This document shows positions 38,540 to 47,406 of a stretch of DNA of 64,000 nt, piece after piece (positions within the stretch are counted from its first letter, which is position 1; every line of letters begins with the position of its first letter). Source of the DNA: Psychromonas sp. SA13A (GTDB lineage Bacteria; Pseudomonadota; Gammaproteobacteria; Enterobacterales; Psychromonadaceae); contig NZ_WTKU01000007.1 of NCBI RefSeq assembly GCF_011378715.1, positions 124,001 to 188,000 of the forward strand. Direction: 5' to 3'. Below the pieces are notes generated by a model. The model searched no databases. It was not told the DNA's origin and saw only the letters and a list, made by a program, of their open reading frames with translations. The translations under genes were made by a program, and so were the position numbers.

Positions 38540-38749
38540 CTATTTGCTTTCTTGAAGAATAAAACAGCAACACCGTATCACCAAAATCGTGCCTAAGATC
38601 ATACCTAAGATCATAGTTAAAATGATAGGTTCATCGAGTAAATACACAGCTAATATAATCGTAAAAATAGGACCGTGTGTGCCCATCATACCGGTGTGTG
38701 TCCTTCCAATAAGATGAATTGCTTCTGACATCATAACGCTCGGGGTGGA
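38540..38749 (-). pseudogene. remnant of a DMT/EamA permease C-terminus
   Basis: The frame reads STPSVMMSEAIHLIGRTHTG, then MMGTHGPIFTIILAVYLLDE, then a last helix. This is the classic end of an EamA repeat (PS..M.EAI..IG.....LG..GP..T..LA...L.E). A stop codon lies immediately upstream in frame, and no N-terminal part is found. The last helix contains a local duplication (MILGMILG). It is a decayed transporter, distinct from the intact one at 29 kb. Confidence 0.7.
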
Positions 38750-39081
38750 TTAAACAGACTATCTAGTTTGGCTAGTAACTTAAATAACTTAAATAGCTTC
38801 AATAACCGCATTAAGTTAAAAAACATCAGTTAAAATATTTATGTTTTTTAACTTATTTTGTAGCATTCCAATAAAGTGTTCACTTAATGCTTTAACGTTG
38901 TACCGAGCTTAAAATATGGCTTTTAAACAGGCCGATTTTGGTTTAAGTTTAGAGCTATTGAATACAGGAACATCAGTACTTTATTTTTCATCGTATGCTT
39001 TTCAGCTCAATGTAATGGTGAGTTTAAATTCACTATCATTGCAATACAGCGTCATGTAATAAATAGGAATCGAAACAGACT
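38750..39081. other. intergenic
   Basis: About 330 bp. It holds an ACTTAAATA direct repeat at about 38780-38797 and the carboxypeptidase promoter region; nothing else was recognised. Confidence 0.4.
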
Positions 39082-40563
39082 ATGTCAAACTACGACCAAC
39101 TTACCGCTCATTATCAAACAATCAATCACTTCAATCACGCACAATCTATGTTGGGTTGGGATGCAGCCGCTAATATGCCAGCGGGTGGCAATGATGCACG
39201 CTCTAAAGCCATGGCTGAATTGTCTGTGCATGTGCATCGTTTATCGACACAAGCTCAACTTGGAGAGTGGTTTGACAAAGCACAACAAGAATCCCTAAGC
39301 ACGGAGCAACAATCAAGTTTACGTGAAATGAAACGTCAATGGCAACAAGCGACCATCGTGCCTGAAGGCTTAGTACAAGCACAATCTATTGCGGGTTCTA
39401 AATGTGAACATGCATGGCGTTCACAACGACAAGAAAATGACTGGATAGGCTTTGAAAAAAATTGGAAAGAGGTCGTTAAGCTGTCTCGTGAAGAAGCACA
39501 AATCCGCTGCGAAGCGTTGGGGTTAACGCCCTACGATGCGATGCTAGATAAGTTCGAACCTGGTACAACAACTGCGTCTCTTGATACTTTATTTTCAGAT
39601 GTAAAAACATGGTTACCAGCGTTAATTGAAAAAGCATTACATAAGCAACAATCAGAAACGATTATTATGCCATCGGGCACTTTTTCAGTCGCCAATCAAA
39701 AAGCGCTTGGTTTAGAAACCATGAAGCTGCTGAAATTCGATTTCGACCATGGGCGCTTAGATCAAAGTGTGCACCCGTTTTGTGGTGGTGTACCGTCGGA
39801 TGTTCGTATTACTACGCGCTATGATGAAAAAGACTTTGTGCAAGCTTTGATGGGAATAGTACATGAAACAGGGCATGCGCGTTATGAACAAGGTTTGCCT
39901 ACTGCATTTTCTGGATTACCTGTTGGCGAAGCTCGCTCCATGGGCGTTCATGAATCTCAATCATTGTTCTTTGAAATGCAGATTGGACGTAGCAAACCCT
40001 TTATTTCTCATCTATCTCGCTTATCAGCAGATGCATTTAATGCACATAATGATCCGGTATTTGATGAACAAAACCTTTATAAAATTTATACGCAAGTTAA
40101 AAAAGGTTTCATTCGCGTAGATGCAGATGAACTTACCTATCCAGCACATGTGATCATGCGTTATGAAATTGAGCGTGACTTAATCAATGGCGTTATCGAA
40201 CACACAGATGTACCCGCACTGTGGGATGAAAAAATGAAAGCAAGCCTTGGTTTATCAACAGAAGGTAATTATAAAAATGGCTGTATGCAAGATATTCACT
40301 GGACCGATGGCGCATTTGGTTATTTTCCTTCCTACACATTAGGTGCAATGTACGCGGCACAATACAAAGCGACCATGCAACAAACAGTCGATATAGATGC
40401 GGCTATCCAAAGTGGTGACCTAAGTCCAATCTTCCAATGGTTAAGTGATAACATCTGGTCACAAGCCTCGCTTCACACTACCGATCAGTTGATTAAACGT
40501 GCAACAGGCGAAACACTCAACGCCGCGCACTTTAGAAAACACCTGGAAACACGCTACCTATAA
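39082..40563 (+). CDS. carboxypeptidase Taq-type metallopeptidase (M32)
   Basis: A cytosolic zinc carboxypeptidase that trims C-terminal residues from peptides. The catalytic HETGH motif lies at about 261-265 within GIVHETGHARYEQG. Other family patterns include HPFCGGVPSDVRITTRY (about 232-249) and MGVHESQSLFFE (about 290-302). At 493 aa it is the standard M32 length (about 500). Monocistronic, followed by a direct repeat and a terminator. Confidence 0.95.
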   Translation: MSNYDQLTAHYQTINHFNHAQSMLGWDAAANMPAGGNDARSKAMAELSVHVHRLSTQAQLGEWFDKAQQESLSTEQQSSLREMKRQWQQATIVPEGLVQAQSIAGSKCEHAWRSQRQENDWIGFEKNWKEVVKLSREEAQIRCEALGLTPYDAMLDKFEPGTTTASLDTLFSDVKTWLPALIEKALHKQQSETIIMPSGTFSVANQKALGLETMKLLKFDFDHGRLDQSVHPFCGGVPSDVRITTRYDEKDFVQALMGIVHETGHARYEQGLPTAFSGLPVGEARSMGVHESQSLFFEMQIGRSKPFISHLSRLSADAFNAHNDPVFDEQNLYKIYTQVKKGFIRVDADELTYPAHVIMRYEIERDLINGVIEHTDVPALWDEKMKASLGLSTEGNYKNGCMQDIHWTDGAFGYFPSYTLGAMYAAQYKATMQQTVDIDAAIQSGDLSPIFQWLSDNIWSQASLHTTDQLIKRATGETLNAAHFRKHLETRYL

Positions 40564-40592
40564 TCTTAAGTAGATTTTGATCTTAAGTAGAT
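40563..40592. repeat. 13-bp direct repeat
   Basis: ATCTTAAGTAGAT occurs at 40563-40575 and 40580-40592, separated by TTTG, directly at the carboxypeptidase stop codon. Confidence 0.8.
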
Positions 40593-40608
40593 AAGCAGAT
40601 AAATTACG

Positions 40609-40634
40609 GCTAGGCAGACTTCTGTCTAGCTTTT
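40609..40634 (+). terminator. intrinsic terminator after carboxypeptidase
   Basis: GCTAGGCAGA pairs with TCTGTCTAGC (one G-T pair) across a tight loop and is followed by TTTT. Confidence 0.8.
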
Positions 40635-40843
40635 CATACTTACCTATAAAAAATTATCTATTTAGAGCTAAAAGCTTGTTATTTGAAGTTAATGTAAGAA
40701 TGCTAGTCAAAGCTTTAAACGCGCATAATAACGATAAAGGTGTGTAATAATTACTTCACATATAGTCAGCAATCTTGTTGTGTTATCAAAAACTTCTGTT
40801 ATCTTAAATTTATCTAATAAATATCATATTAAAGGGAGGTTAT

Positions 40844-41296
40844 ATGATTTCTATTATCTTCTCTCGCACTATATTAGTCTTTTCACTTTATTTATTTTTT
40901 TGTTTTTCAGCGTTAGCCGACACTACTTTTATTGGTACTGTAAAAACAGTGCAAGGAAAAGTAACCATTCAAGAAAATACCATTGAATTTGATGCTAAAT
41001 TGAACGATAAAATTTACGAAGGGTATGTAATAGAGACTGAAAAGAACGGTAATATTGGACTTGTGTTCATTGATGGAACTCAACTGTCAATTGGCCCTAG
41101 TTCTCAGGTGATTATCAATCGTTATCTCTTTTCACCTAAAGAAAAAAGTTACGCTTTTGATGTCATGCTCAATAATGGCTCGGCTATTTATACATCAGGC
41201 AAGCTAGGCGCGTTATCTCCAGAGTCAATTAAAGTACAAACACCTGAAGCTACAATTGGTGTTCGCGGAACAAAATTCTTAGTGGAGGTAGATTAA
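40844..41296 (+). CDS. FecR-domain periplasmic protein
   Basis: A signal peptide (about 1-24, ending SALA) is followed by a single FecR domain: GTVKTVQGKVTIQ, then LGDKIYEG-like (LNDKIYEGYVIET), GLVFIDGTQLSIGPSS and IKVQTPEATIGVRGTKF. There is no C-terminal STN or signalling region. GGGAGG lies 5 nt before the ATG. It is the first gene of an operon with the OmpA-like protein (4-nt gap) and the CHASE2-HD-GYP protein (13-nt gap). In such operons FecR proteins are thought to form an envelope sensing unit; this role is inferred. Confidence 0.88.
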   Translation: MISIIFSRTILVFSLYLFFCFSALADTTFIGTVKTVQGKVTIQENTIEFDAKLNDKIYEGYVIETEKNGNIGLVFIDGTQLSIGPSSQVIINRYLFSPKEKSYAFDVMLNNGSAIYTSGKLGALSPESIKVQTPEATIGVRGTKFLVEVD

Positions 41297-41300
41297 CGCT

Positions 41301-41888
41301 ATGGAACTATTTCTAATCATTTCAGTTGTATTTGTAGTGTTGTTGAATATCCCAACAACCACTAAAGTCACTTTATTGCCCGATGAAAAAGAAAACAGCC
41401 AAATTACCGTCTTTAATGAGTCAGGTACCCAGGTTGTAGATAAACCCGGGGATGCTGTCGCGGTAGCGTCACAATCGGCTCGTCCTACAGCACCTAAAGC
41501 TGTTGACCTTGAAAAAATAACATTACAGCATGCCTCTTTATTTGCAATACAACCTCAAAAATCTGAGACCTTTTTACTTTATTTTGAAAACAATGGCGCT
41601 GATTTACTCAGTGAATCGAAGTTATTAATCGACAAAATTATAGCAACGGCTAATGACCGAAGCTCGCCGATTATCAATATTATTGGTCATTCTGATGCTG
41701 CTGGTAGTAGTGAATATAATTTAGCGCTTTCCTTGAAAAGAGCCACTGCGGTAGCAAACTTATTACAATCAGAGAATATCAAAGACGTTGAATACAGAAT
41801 CGATTCCTATGGAGAAAACGACCCGCTAGTTAAATCAGGAAAAGAGATAGAGCCTAAAAATAGACGCGTTGAAGTAGAAATATGGTAA
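41301..41888 (+). CDS. OmpA-like peptidoglycan-binding domain protein
   Basis: An N-terminal hydrophobic segment (about 2-18) anchors or exports the protein. A linker (about 60-90) rich in Ala/Ser/Pro leads to a C-terminal OmpA domain (about 95-195). The domain has the expected IIGHSDAAGSSEYNLALSLKRA, YGENDPL and KNRRVEVEIW features for meso-DAP binding. The ribosome site lies in the end of the FecR gene. It probably fixes the sensing complex to the cell wall. Confidence 0.88.
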   Translation: MELFLIISVVFVVLLNIPTTTKVTLLPDEKENSQITVFNESGTQVVDKPGDAVAVASQSARPTAPKAVDLEKITLQHASLFAIQPQKSETFLLYFENNGADLLSESKLLIDKIIATANDRSSPIINIIGHSDAAGSSEYNLALSLKRATAVANLLQSENIKDVEYRIDSYGENDPLVKSGKEIEPKNRRVEVEIW

Positions 41889-41901
41889 TGGAACTTAAAC
41901 A

Positions 41902-43908
41902 ATGAAGATATTCTCTTTGTCTTATTTTAAAGAGTTATCAAAATTCTTACCATTATTAATGGGCTTTCTGATTTCTTTTTCATTTGCTTACTATGCAATC
42001 ACAACCTCTCTCAATGAAAGAACAATCGATTGGAAAGTTTACGATTTATACAATCGTTATTACCCTCAAACAACCGCCGTAAAAAACATTATTATTATTG
42101 ATATTGATGATCAAAGTTTAGAAGCTCTAGGGCAGTGGCCATGGCCCCGGTACCGACTAGCTGAAGCATTACGTTTGATCCTTGATGGAAGACCATCTGC
42201 TGTCTTAGTTGATATATTACTTGCAGAAAAAGATCGTTCATCATTAGTTAATATCGAGGATTTATTTGCCACTGAGTTTGGCATACAACTCAATTTAAAA
42301 GAGATTCCGGAAGCGTTAAAAGATAACGATGCGTACTTTGCAAAGGTTATTAAAAATACTCCTGTAATCCTTCCATCAGTGTTAACACAACATAAAGTTT
42401 ACAAAGAAGCGCTCTGTTATGACCGTTTCTTTAAACAAGAAAATCATAATCAGCACAACTATTACAAAAAGCTTAATGGCGACAAAAAACTTAACCTGGA
42501 CAAAACACAATACCAAGGGATTATTTGTCCATTAAATTCCTTTTCTGAAAATAGTGCTGGGATAGGTTTCATCAATGCAACGATAGATGCAGACGGTTTA
42601 TTGAGACGTACATCTATTATAAAACAGTACAAAGATAAACTATTACCGAGTTTATCTTTAGCGGGTTTAATGGTGCTTTTGGGGGCTGACCTAGAAATTG
42701 ATCATGATAGCCTAGGCAATGTGGTTAAATTAAATAACTATCAAATTCCCGTCGATAACGAGGGTAATGCGCTGATCAACTTTAGGGGAAAAGGGCGACA
42801 CTATCAGACTATTCCAATTTTAAAGTTACTCAGCGGGACAATCCCTTCACAATACTTCATGGGCAAAGTTGTTTTATTAGGTGCAACAGCATCAGCCTTG
42901 AATGATATTGTTAACACTCATTTAGACCCTGTTTTTCCTAATATCGAATCGCATGCAACGTTAATAGATAATGTGTTAAATAATGATGTTTTGAGAATAC
43001 CAATTTGGTTTGAACTACTTGAAATGATGATCATCTTTGTATTTGGCACTTTACTTTCCATATTGATTTTTAAAAAAGGTGCCTCATTTTATAACTTTTT
43101 CGTTATTTCATTACTTAGCTTTTTAATCATTTCACCAGCGATTTTACTGTATAACTTTCAGATATATTTTTCTCCATTCCTATCCGTTGTTAGCTTACTA
43201 ACCGTTTATATTGTGGTTAGTGCTTTAAAATATTATACAACTGAAAAACATTTAGTATCTGTGCTTAATTCAATTTCTAAAGCAAATCTATCGATTATAG
43301 ATAGCATGGCAACGGTCGCTGAATTACGAGATTCTGAAACTGGCGGGCATATAATTAGAACAAGATTATATGTTAAAGCCCTTATCGAGCACCTACAAAC
43401 AAAACAAAAATACAAAGATCAAATTAACGATGACTACATTAAATTTTTATGTGCAGCAGCGCCTCTGCATGATATTGGAAAAGTTGGAATTCCAGATCAT
43501 ATTCTACTTAAACCAGGAAAATTAACAGAAGATGAGTTTGTTATTATGCGAACTCACGCTGCATTGGGTGGTGATATCCTAAGGCAAACAATACAAAAAG
43601 TGGGGCCGAATCCATACCTGAAAATAGCAATAGAAATTGCAAATTATCATCATGAAAAGTGGGATGGTAAAGGTTACCCGTTAGGGTTGAAAGGTGAAGC
43701 GATTCCTCTTTCAGCAAGAGTGATGGCAATAGCAGATGTTTTTGATGCGTTAATTAATAAGCGAATATATAAAAAGGCGGTAAGCCTTGACGATACATTT
43801 GACTATATTAAACAGGGGGCTGGTACCCACTTTGATCCTAATGTTGTCGAAGCATTTTTTGAAATAAAAAAAGATTTACTTTATATAGCAAAAACTATCG
43901 ATGATTAA
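41902..43908 (+). CDS. CHASE2 sensor - HD-GYP cyclic-di-GMP phosphodiesterase
   Basis: A 668-aa membrane receptor. An N-terminal helix (about 15-35) is followed by a large periplasmic CHASE2 domain (about 40-340, with IIIIDIDDQSLEALGQWPWP), three helices (about 366-445) and a cytoplasmic HD-GYP domain (about 465-665). Catalytic motifs are intact: ETGGHIIRT, LHDIGKVGIPD (about 522), THAALGG, NYHHEKWDGKGYP (about 583-592) and ADVFDAL. It should hydrolyse c-di-GMP in response to a periplasmic signal. CHASE2 proteins beside FecR and OmpA genes more often carry nucleotide cyclase or kinase outputs, so this is a c-di-GMP version of that layout. Confidence 0.93.
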   Translation: MKIFSLSYFKELSKFLPLLMGFLISFSFAYYAITTSLNERTIDWKVYDLYNRYYPQTTAVKNIIIIDIDDQSLEALGQWPWPRYRLAEALRLILDGRPSAVLVDILLAEKDRSSLVNIEDLFATEFGIQLNLKEIPEALKDNDAYFAKVIKNTPVILPSVLTQHKVYKEALCYDRFFKQENHNQHNYYKKLNGDKKLNLDKTQYQGIICPLNSFSENSAGIGFINATIDADGLLRRTSIIKQYKDKLLPSLSLAGLMVLLGADLEIDHDSLGNVVKLNNYQIPVDNEGNALINFRGKGRHYQTIPILKLLSGTIPSQYFMGKVVLLGATASALNDIVNTHLDPVFPNIESHATLIDNVLNNDVLRIPIWFELLEMMIIFVFGTLLSILIFKKGASFYNFFVISLLSFLIISPAILLYNFQIYFSPFLSVVSLLTVYIVVSALKYYTTEKHLVSVLNSISKANLSIIDSMATVAELRDSETGGHIIRTRLYVKALIEHLQTKQKYKDQINDDYIKFLCAAAPLHDIGKVGIPDHILLKPGKLTEDEFVIMRTHAALGGDILRQTIQKVGPNPYLKIAIEIANYHHEKWDGKGYPLGLKGEAIPLSARVMAIADVFDALINKRIYKKAVSLDDTFDYIKQGAGTHFDPNVVEAFFEIKKDLLYIAKTIDD

Positions 43909-44273
43909 TTCAACGTATTTATTGTTCTCGTAGCTTCCATTCACTCTACTCCCATTAACTTAGCTTTTAACTGTCTAAACGTTAGTCAAAAGTTAATACA
44001 ATTATGTTCAGTTTTTGACCTTTTTCAAAGTCCTTTTTCTACATCGCTAATAAAATAAAAAACTTGATTGCATACTTTTATCTGCTTCAACTTCCCATTT
44101 TCCAAACTTCCTGAAACTATTTTTATCACCATATTTGCACACGGCTTATTGTTAATGATTCTTATTCATTTATTTAGCTTAAAACTAGATTTAAATTATT
44201 CAATGACTTACAATGCGATTGATTATCATTAAGTTTACTTTGAATGTAAAAATATAGGGAAGGTATTATCAGT
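43909..44273. other. intergenic upstream of RCC1 lipoprotein
   Basis: About 365 bp with no gene and no clear terminator for the HD-GYP operon. It carries the two Fur-like sites listed separately. Confidence 0.45.
44151..44233. promoter_or_regulatory. two candidate Fur-like sites
   Basis: GTTAATGATTCTTATTCATT (44151-44170) and GATTGATTATCATTAAG (44217-44233) each resemble part of the Fur consensus built from NATWAT hexamers; the second contains TGATTATCATTA. They lie 40-120 bp before the RCC1 lipoprotein gene. AT-rich context makes chance matches easy. Confidence 0.3.
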
Positions 44274-46175
44274 ATGGACAAAAGATTAAAGCACGTTTTT
44301 ATATTGGGTACAGCGGTTGCACTAACCACGGCTTGTGACGATAACTCTACTGAAAAAGTCGAAGTGCTAGCCCCTATTTCCTTAGGGCAGTTAGAAGTGC
44401 CTGTTTCAGGTCTAAAATATGAAACTGAAACTATATCAGGAACAACCGATGAAACCGGCTCATTTGAATATCGAAATGGAGAGACGATCACCTTTAGCTT
44501 AGGGCAATATAGCCTTAATGAAGTTGAGACAAGTGCCAATATAAAACTAGCTTCACTCGTCGGTGAGCAAAGATACCAAGAAACACAAAGTGTTAAATTA
44601 TTAAAAGCAATGATCGCACTTGATGAAGACAACGATGTATACAATGGATTGGCTTTAGATATCTCGGATCTCAACGAAACAAGCACAACGTTTGCAGATA
44701 TTACTGACGGTGAATATTCAGATATTATCGATACGCTAGGCGATGCTAAAGTTTATGCATATCTAAAATGGATGAATTTTGATCGTAATATCATCTTATC
44801 AGCCGGTAACCATCACACACTCGGTTTATCTCCAGCAGGCAAACCTTTCAGCTTTGGTGAAAACTATGCTGGGATTGTTTATGCCGAATCTCCAAGTCGA
44901 TATTGCGGTAGTGAATTACGTCTCAAGTTAGGTCGTGAATCTGATATGGATTTAGAGCCAGGTACTGAACTAAATGAAGAGGGTAAAGACACCTTAACCG
45001 ACGCTGAGAATGAATGTTATATCGAAGGCAATATTACGCGCCAATACGGGCTCTATAATGCCGACTCAGGTTGGATGTCATTAAGTGATCAATCATTAGA
45101 TTTTAAAAGTGTTTCAACAGACCAAGTAGATGGTGCGCTAGTAACAGCCGAGGGTAGATTGTTTGTTTTCGGCCCCAATTTTAGTGGTGAACTAGGAACA
45201 GGCAACGAAAACCCTGTCACTACTCCTGTTGAAGTAACATTACCAAATGGAGAACTAGCTGTTTATGCAACATCGGGAAGTAATAGTAGCTTTGTGGTAA
45301 CACGTTCTGGCAAGCTCTATTCCGCGGGAGATAATGGCAATTTGCAACTAGGACGACTTGATGACTCTTCTGATGATCAAAGTACTTTTGGTTTAGTGCT
45401 TATACCGGAAGATGAAGTGGTAGTTGATGTAGCAATACGTGATATCCATGTTTATGCGTTGACAGATAAAGGCGATGTATACTCTTGGGGTAATAACTCT
45501 AGTGGTGGTGAACTGGGAGACGGGTCTACTAGTGTTGACCGACCTACTCCTTTAAAAATTCTTGAAGGGAAAGATATTGTTGCTATTGAAGCAGGTGCTG
45601 ACTTTGGCCTTGCCGTTAATAATGTGGGTATCGTTTATGGTTGGGGCAATAATAGCTATGGTGCTTTAGCGCAAGGTACGCCGACAACTACAGGCTTTGT
45701 CTATAAAGTCTCGGATATTACAAATATTTTGATACCCGAAGTCATCACTAATTTATCTACAGGATCAGCAACAATGGGTGATGATCGACTGATCAGTTTT
45801 CAAGGTGGCAGTCGTAATGCACAGGCTTTAAGTTTGAACGGTGACATTTATTCTTGGGGTGATATGGGAACGGGTTATATGGCGAATGGCTACGAAACTG
45901 ATGTTAGTGGTATTGAACGCCAACTTGCAATTGAACCGGTTAAAGTAGCTGCTTTAGACGAGCTCTTCATTACCTCTTTTAGTGCCAATACTTCAAGTCA
46001 CTTTGCTGTCACAGATCAGAATGTTGTTTATGCTTGGGGGTCGACCAGCGATGGCAGATTATCAGCTTCGCAGGATGTATGTGCGGCAACTAACGCGACA
46101 TTATATGGTGAAGAAGCTTCTGCTTCGGTTTGTTACACTCCCGTTGAAGTCACAGTGACACCAAGTGTAAATTGA
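44274..46175 (+). CDS. lipoprotein with RCC1-type beta-propeller repeats
   Basis: A lipoprotein-like signal ends LTTAC (Cys21). Residues about 30-160 are a separate domain with EVPVSGLKYETET and YNGLALDISDLN. About seven RCC1-like repeats follow (about 175-630), each with a GxVYSWGxN strand pattern: SWGNNSSGGELGDG, GWGNNSYGALAQG, SWGDMGTGYMANG and AWGSTSDGRLSAS. A seven-bladed propeller is likely. Bacterial RCC1 lipoproteins have no established role; surface protein-protein interaction is inferred. GAAGG precedes the ATG. Confidence 0.85.
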   Translation: MDKRLKHVFILGTAVALTTACDDNSTEKVEVLAPISLGQLEVPVSGLKYETETISGTTDETGSFEYRNGETITFSLGQYSLNEVETSANIKLASLVGEQRYQETQSVKLLKAMIALDEDNDVYNGLALDISDLNETSTTFADITDGEYSDIIDTLGDAKVYAYLKWMNFDRNIILSAGNHHTLGLSPAGKPFSFGENYAGIVYAESPSRYCGSELRLKLGRESDMDLEPGTELNEEGKDTLTDAENECYIEGNITRQYGLYNADSGWMSLSDQSLDFKSVSTDQVDGALVTAEGRLFVFGPNFSGELGTGNENPVTTPVEVTLPNGELAVYATSGSNSSFVVTRSGKLYSAGDNGNLQLGRLDDSSDDQSTFGLVLIPEDEVVVDVAIRDIHVYALTDKGDVYSWGNNSSGGELGDGSTSVDRPTPLKILEGKDIVAIEAGADFGLAVNNVGIVYGWGNNSYGALAQGTPTTTGFVYKVSDITNILIPEVITNLSTGSATMGDDRLISFQGGSRNAQALSLNGDIYSWGDMGTGYMANGYETDVSGIERQLAIEPVKVAALDELFITSFSANTSSHFAVTDQNVVYAWGSTSDGRLSASQDVCAATNATLYGEEASASVCYTPVEVTVTPSVN

Positions 46176-46182
46176 TTCTTAT

Positions 46183-46234
46183 TTTGTAGTATTAGTTTGT
46201 AGTATTAGTTTGTAGTATTAGTTTGTAGTATTAG
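46183..46234. repeat. 13-bp tandem repeat, four perfect copies
   Basis: TTTGTAGTATTAG occurs four times head to tail starting 8 nt after the RCC1 gene stop. Perfect identity suggests recent expansion. Confidence 0.92.
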
Positions 46235-46292
46235 ATTATGTTATTGTTTTCTAATATTATTTTGTATCTATATTTCATAGCTACATTTCAAT

Positions 46293-46331
46293 AAGTTCCC
46301 ACGGAGCTTTCTTGGATCACCGTGGGAACTT
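46293..46331. terminator. bidirectional terminator
   Basis: A 12-bp perfect stem AAGTTCCCACGG / CCGTGGGAACTT with a 15-nt loop lies between the convergent RCC1 and dat genes. A short T-rich tail is on the plus side. Confidence 0.8.
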
Positions 46332-46426
46332 GTGTTTAGTTTTTACTGAGTTGATAAATATTTCTGCGCGCAAATCAAGTTGTTCTACAGGAAAGCGCAT
46401 CAACAATAATTAACAAGCAACAAACA

Positions 46427-47284
46427 TTATTCTGCAGTTTCTTTTGCTAATTCAATGTAGATTTGACGTAACTTATTGGCAACTTGGCCAGGAGCTCCTG
46501 TCCCAATTGTTCTTCCATCAATTTCAACAACAGGCCAAACAAAAGTCGTAGCCGAACTCACAAAGGCTTCACTTGCTTTGTATGCTTCTGCAACGGTGAA
46601 AAGACGTTCTTCAATAGTAATTTTCTCTTTCTCTGCAAGCTCTAATAAAGCTTTACGCGTTATGCCGTGCAAAATATCATTACTTAATGGACGAGTTACC
46701 AATACACCTTCTTGAGTAACGATATAGGCATTGTTTGAGCTACCTTCGGTTATATAACCATCTTCAACAAGCCATGCGTCGTCAACTTTTGCATCGATAG
46801 CCGCTTGTTTTGCCATACACGGTGCAAGTAGACCAACGGTTTTAATATCACGACGTTTCCATCGAATATCTTCGATGGTGATCACTTTCATACCTTTAAC
46901 CGCTTTTGGCGTATCAAGTAATGAGCGCGCTTGCGTGAATAACACCAAGGTTGGTTTAATACCCGAAGGGTAACCAAAGTCGCGGTCACCTGCAGAGCCT
47001 CGGCTTACTTGCAGATAAATACCACCTTCATTTAGATTGTTTTTTTCAATTAAACTTTTTTGAATTGTCGTTATTTCTTCAGTAGTAACGGGTAATGAAA
47101 TTTGTAACTCGTTACATGAACGTTGTAAACGAACCATGTGACCCTCGTTTTCAACTAACTTACCATCAAGGACTGCAGTCACTTCATAAACCGCATCGCC
47201 AAATAAAAAACCACGATCGAAAATAGAAACTTTTGCTTCACTTTCGTTAATAAATTGACCATCTAAGTAGACGATACGTTCCAT
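46427..47284 (-). CDS. dat: D-amino acid aminotransferase (class IV PLP)
   Basis: Transfers amino groups between D-amino acids and 2-oxo acids (D-Ala, D-Glu, D-Asp). At 285 aa it matches Bacillus D-AAT. Fold-type IV motifs are visible: YLDGQF at the start, SIFDRGFLFGDAVYEV (about 20-35), the catalytic Lys in RRDIKTVGLL (about 146) and the cofactor loop TEGSSNNAYIV (about 175-186). GAGGT precedes the ATG. It is the last of three minus-strand genes after dgcN and dgcA, separated from dgcA by 122 bp filled with 20-bp tandem repeats. The context points to D-Glu or D-Ala metabolism. Confidence 0.9.
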   Translation of the reverse strand: MERIVYLDGQFINESEAKVSIFDRGFLFGDAVYEVTAVLDGKLVENEGHMVRLQRSCNELQISLPVTTEEITTIQKSLIEKNNLNEGGIYLQVSRGSAGDRDFGYPSGIKPTLVLFTQARSLLDTPKAVKGMKVITIEDIRWKRRDIKTVGLLAPCMAKQAAIDAKVDDAWLVEDGYITEGSSNNAYIVTQEGVLVTRPLSNDILHGITRKALLELAEKEKITIEERLFTVAEAYKASEAFVSSATTFVWPVVEIDGRTIGTGAPGQVANKLRQIYIELAKETAE

Positions 47285-47319
47285 AATTTATACCTCGTTA
47301 GGTAACAACAGTTTTATTA

Positions 47320-47399
47320 TTACTCTTGTTATAAAATAGTTACTGTTGCCACAAAATAATGACTCTTTTTATAAAGCTATTACTATTGTCATAAAAAAG
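47320..47399. repeat. 20-bp tandem repeat, four degenerate copies
   Basis: Units start at 47320, 47340, 47360 and 47380 and follow the pattern TTACTNTTGTNATAAAANAG. They fill most of the gap between dgcA and dat. The 20-bp period is close to two DNA helical turns. Protein array or neutral slippage product are both possible. Confidence 0.82.
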
Positions 47400-47406
47400 T
47401 GGGCGT

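Noticed and set aside
47320-47399. CRISPR-like array
   Set aside because: Contiguous 20-bp units without spacers; it is a tandem repeat, and no cas genes are present.
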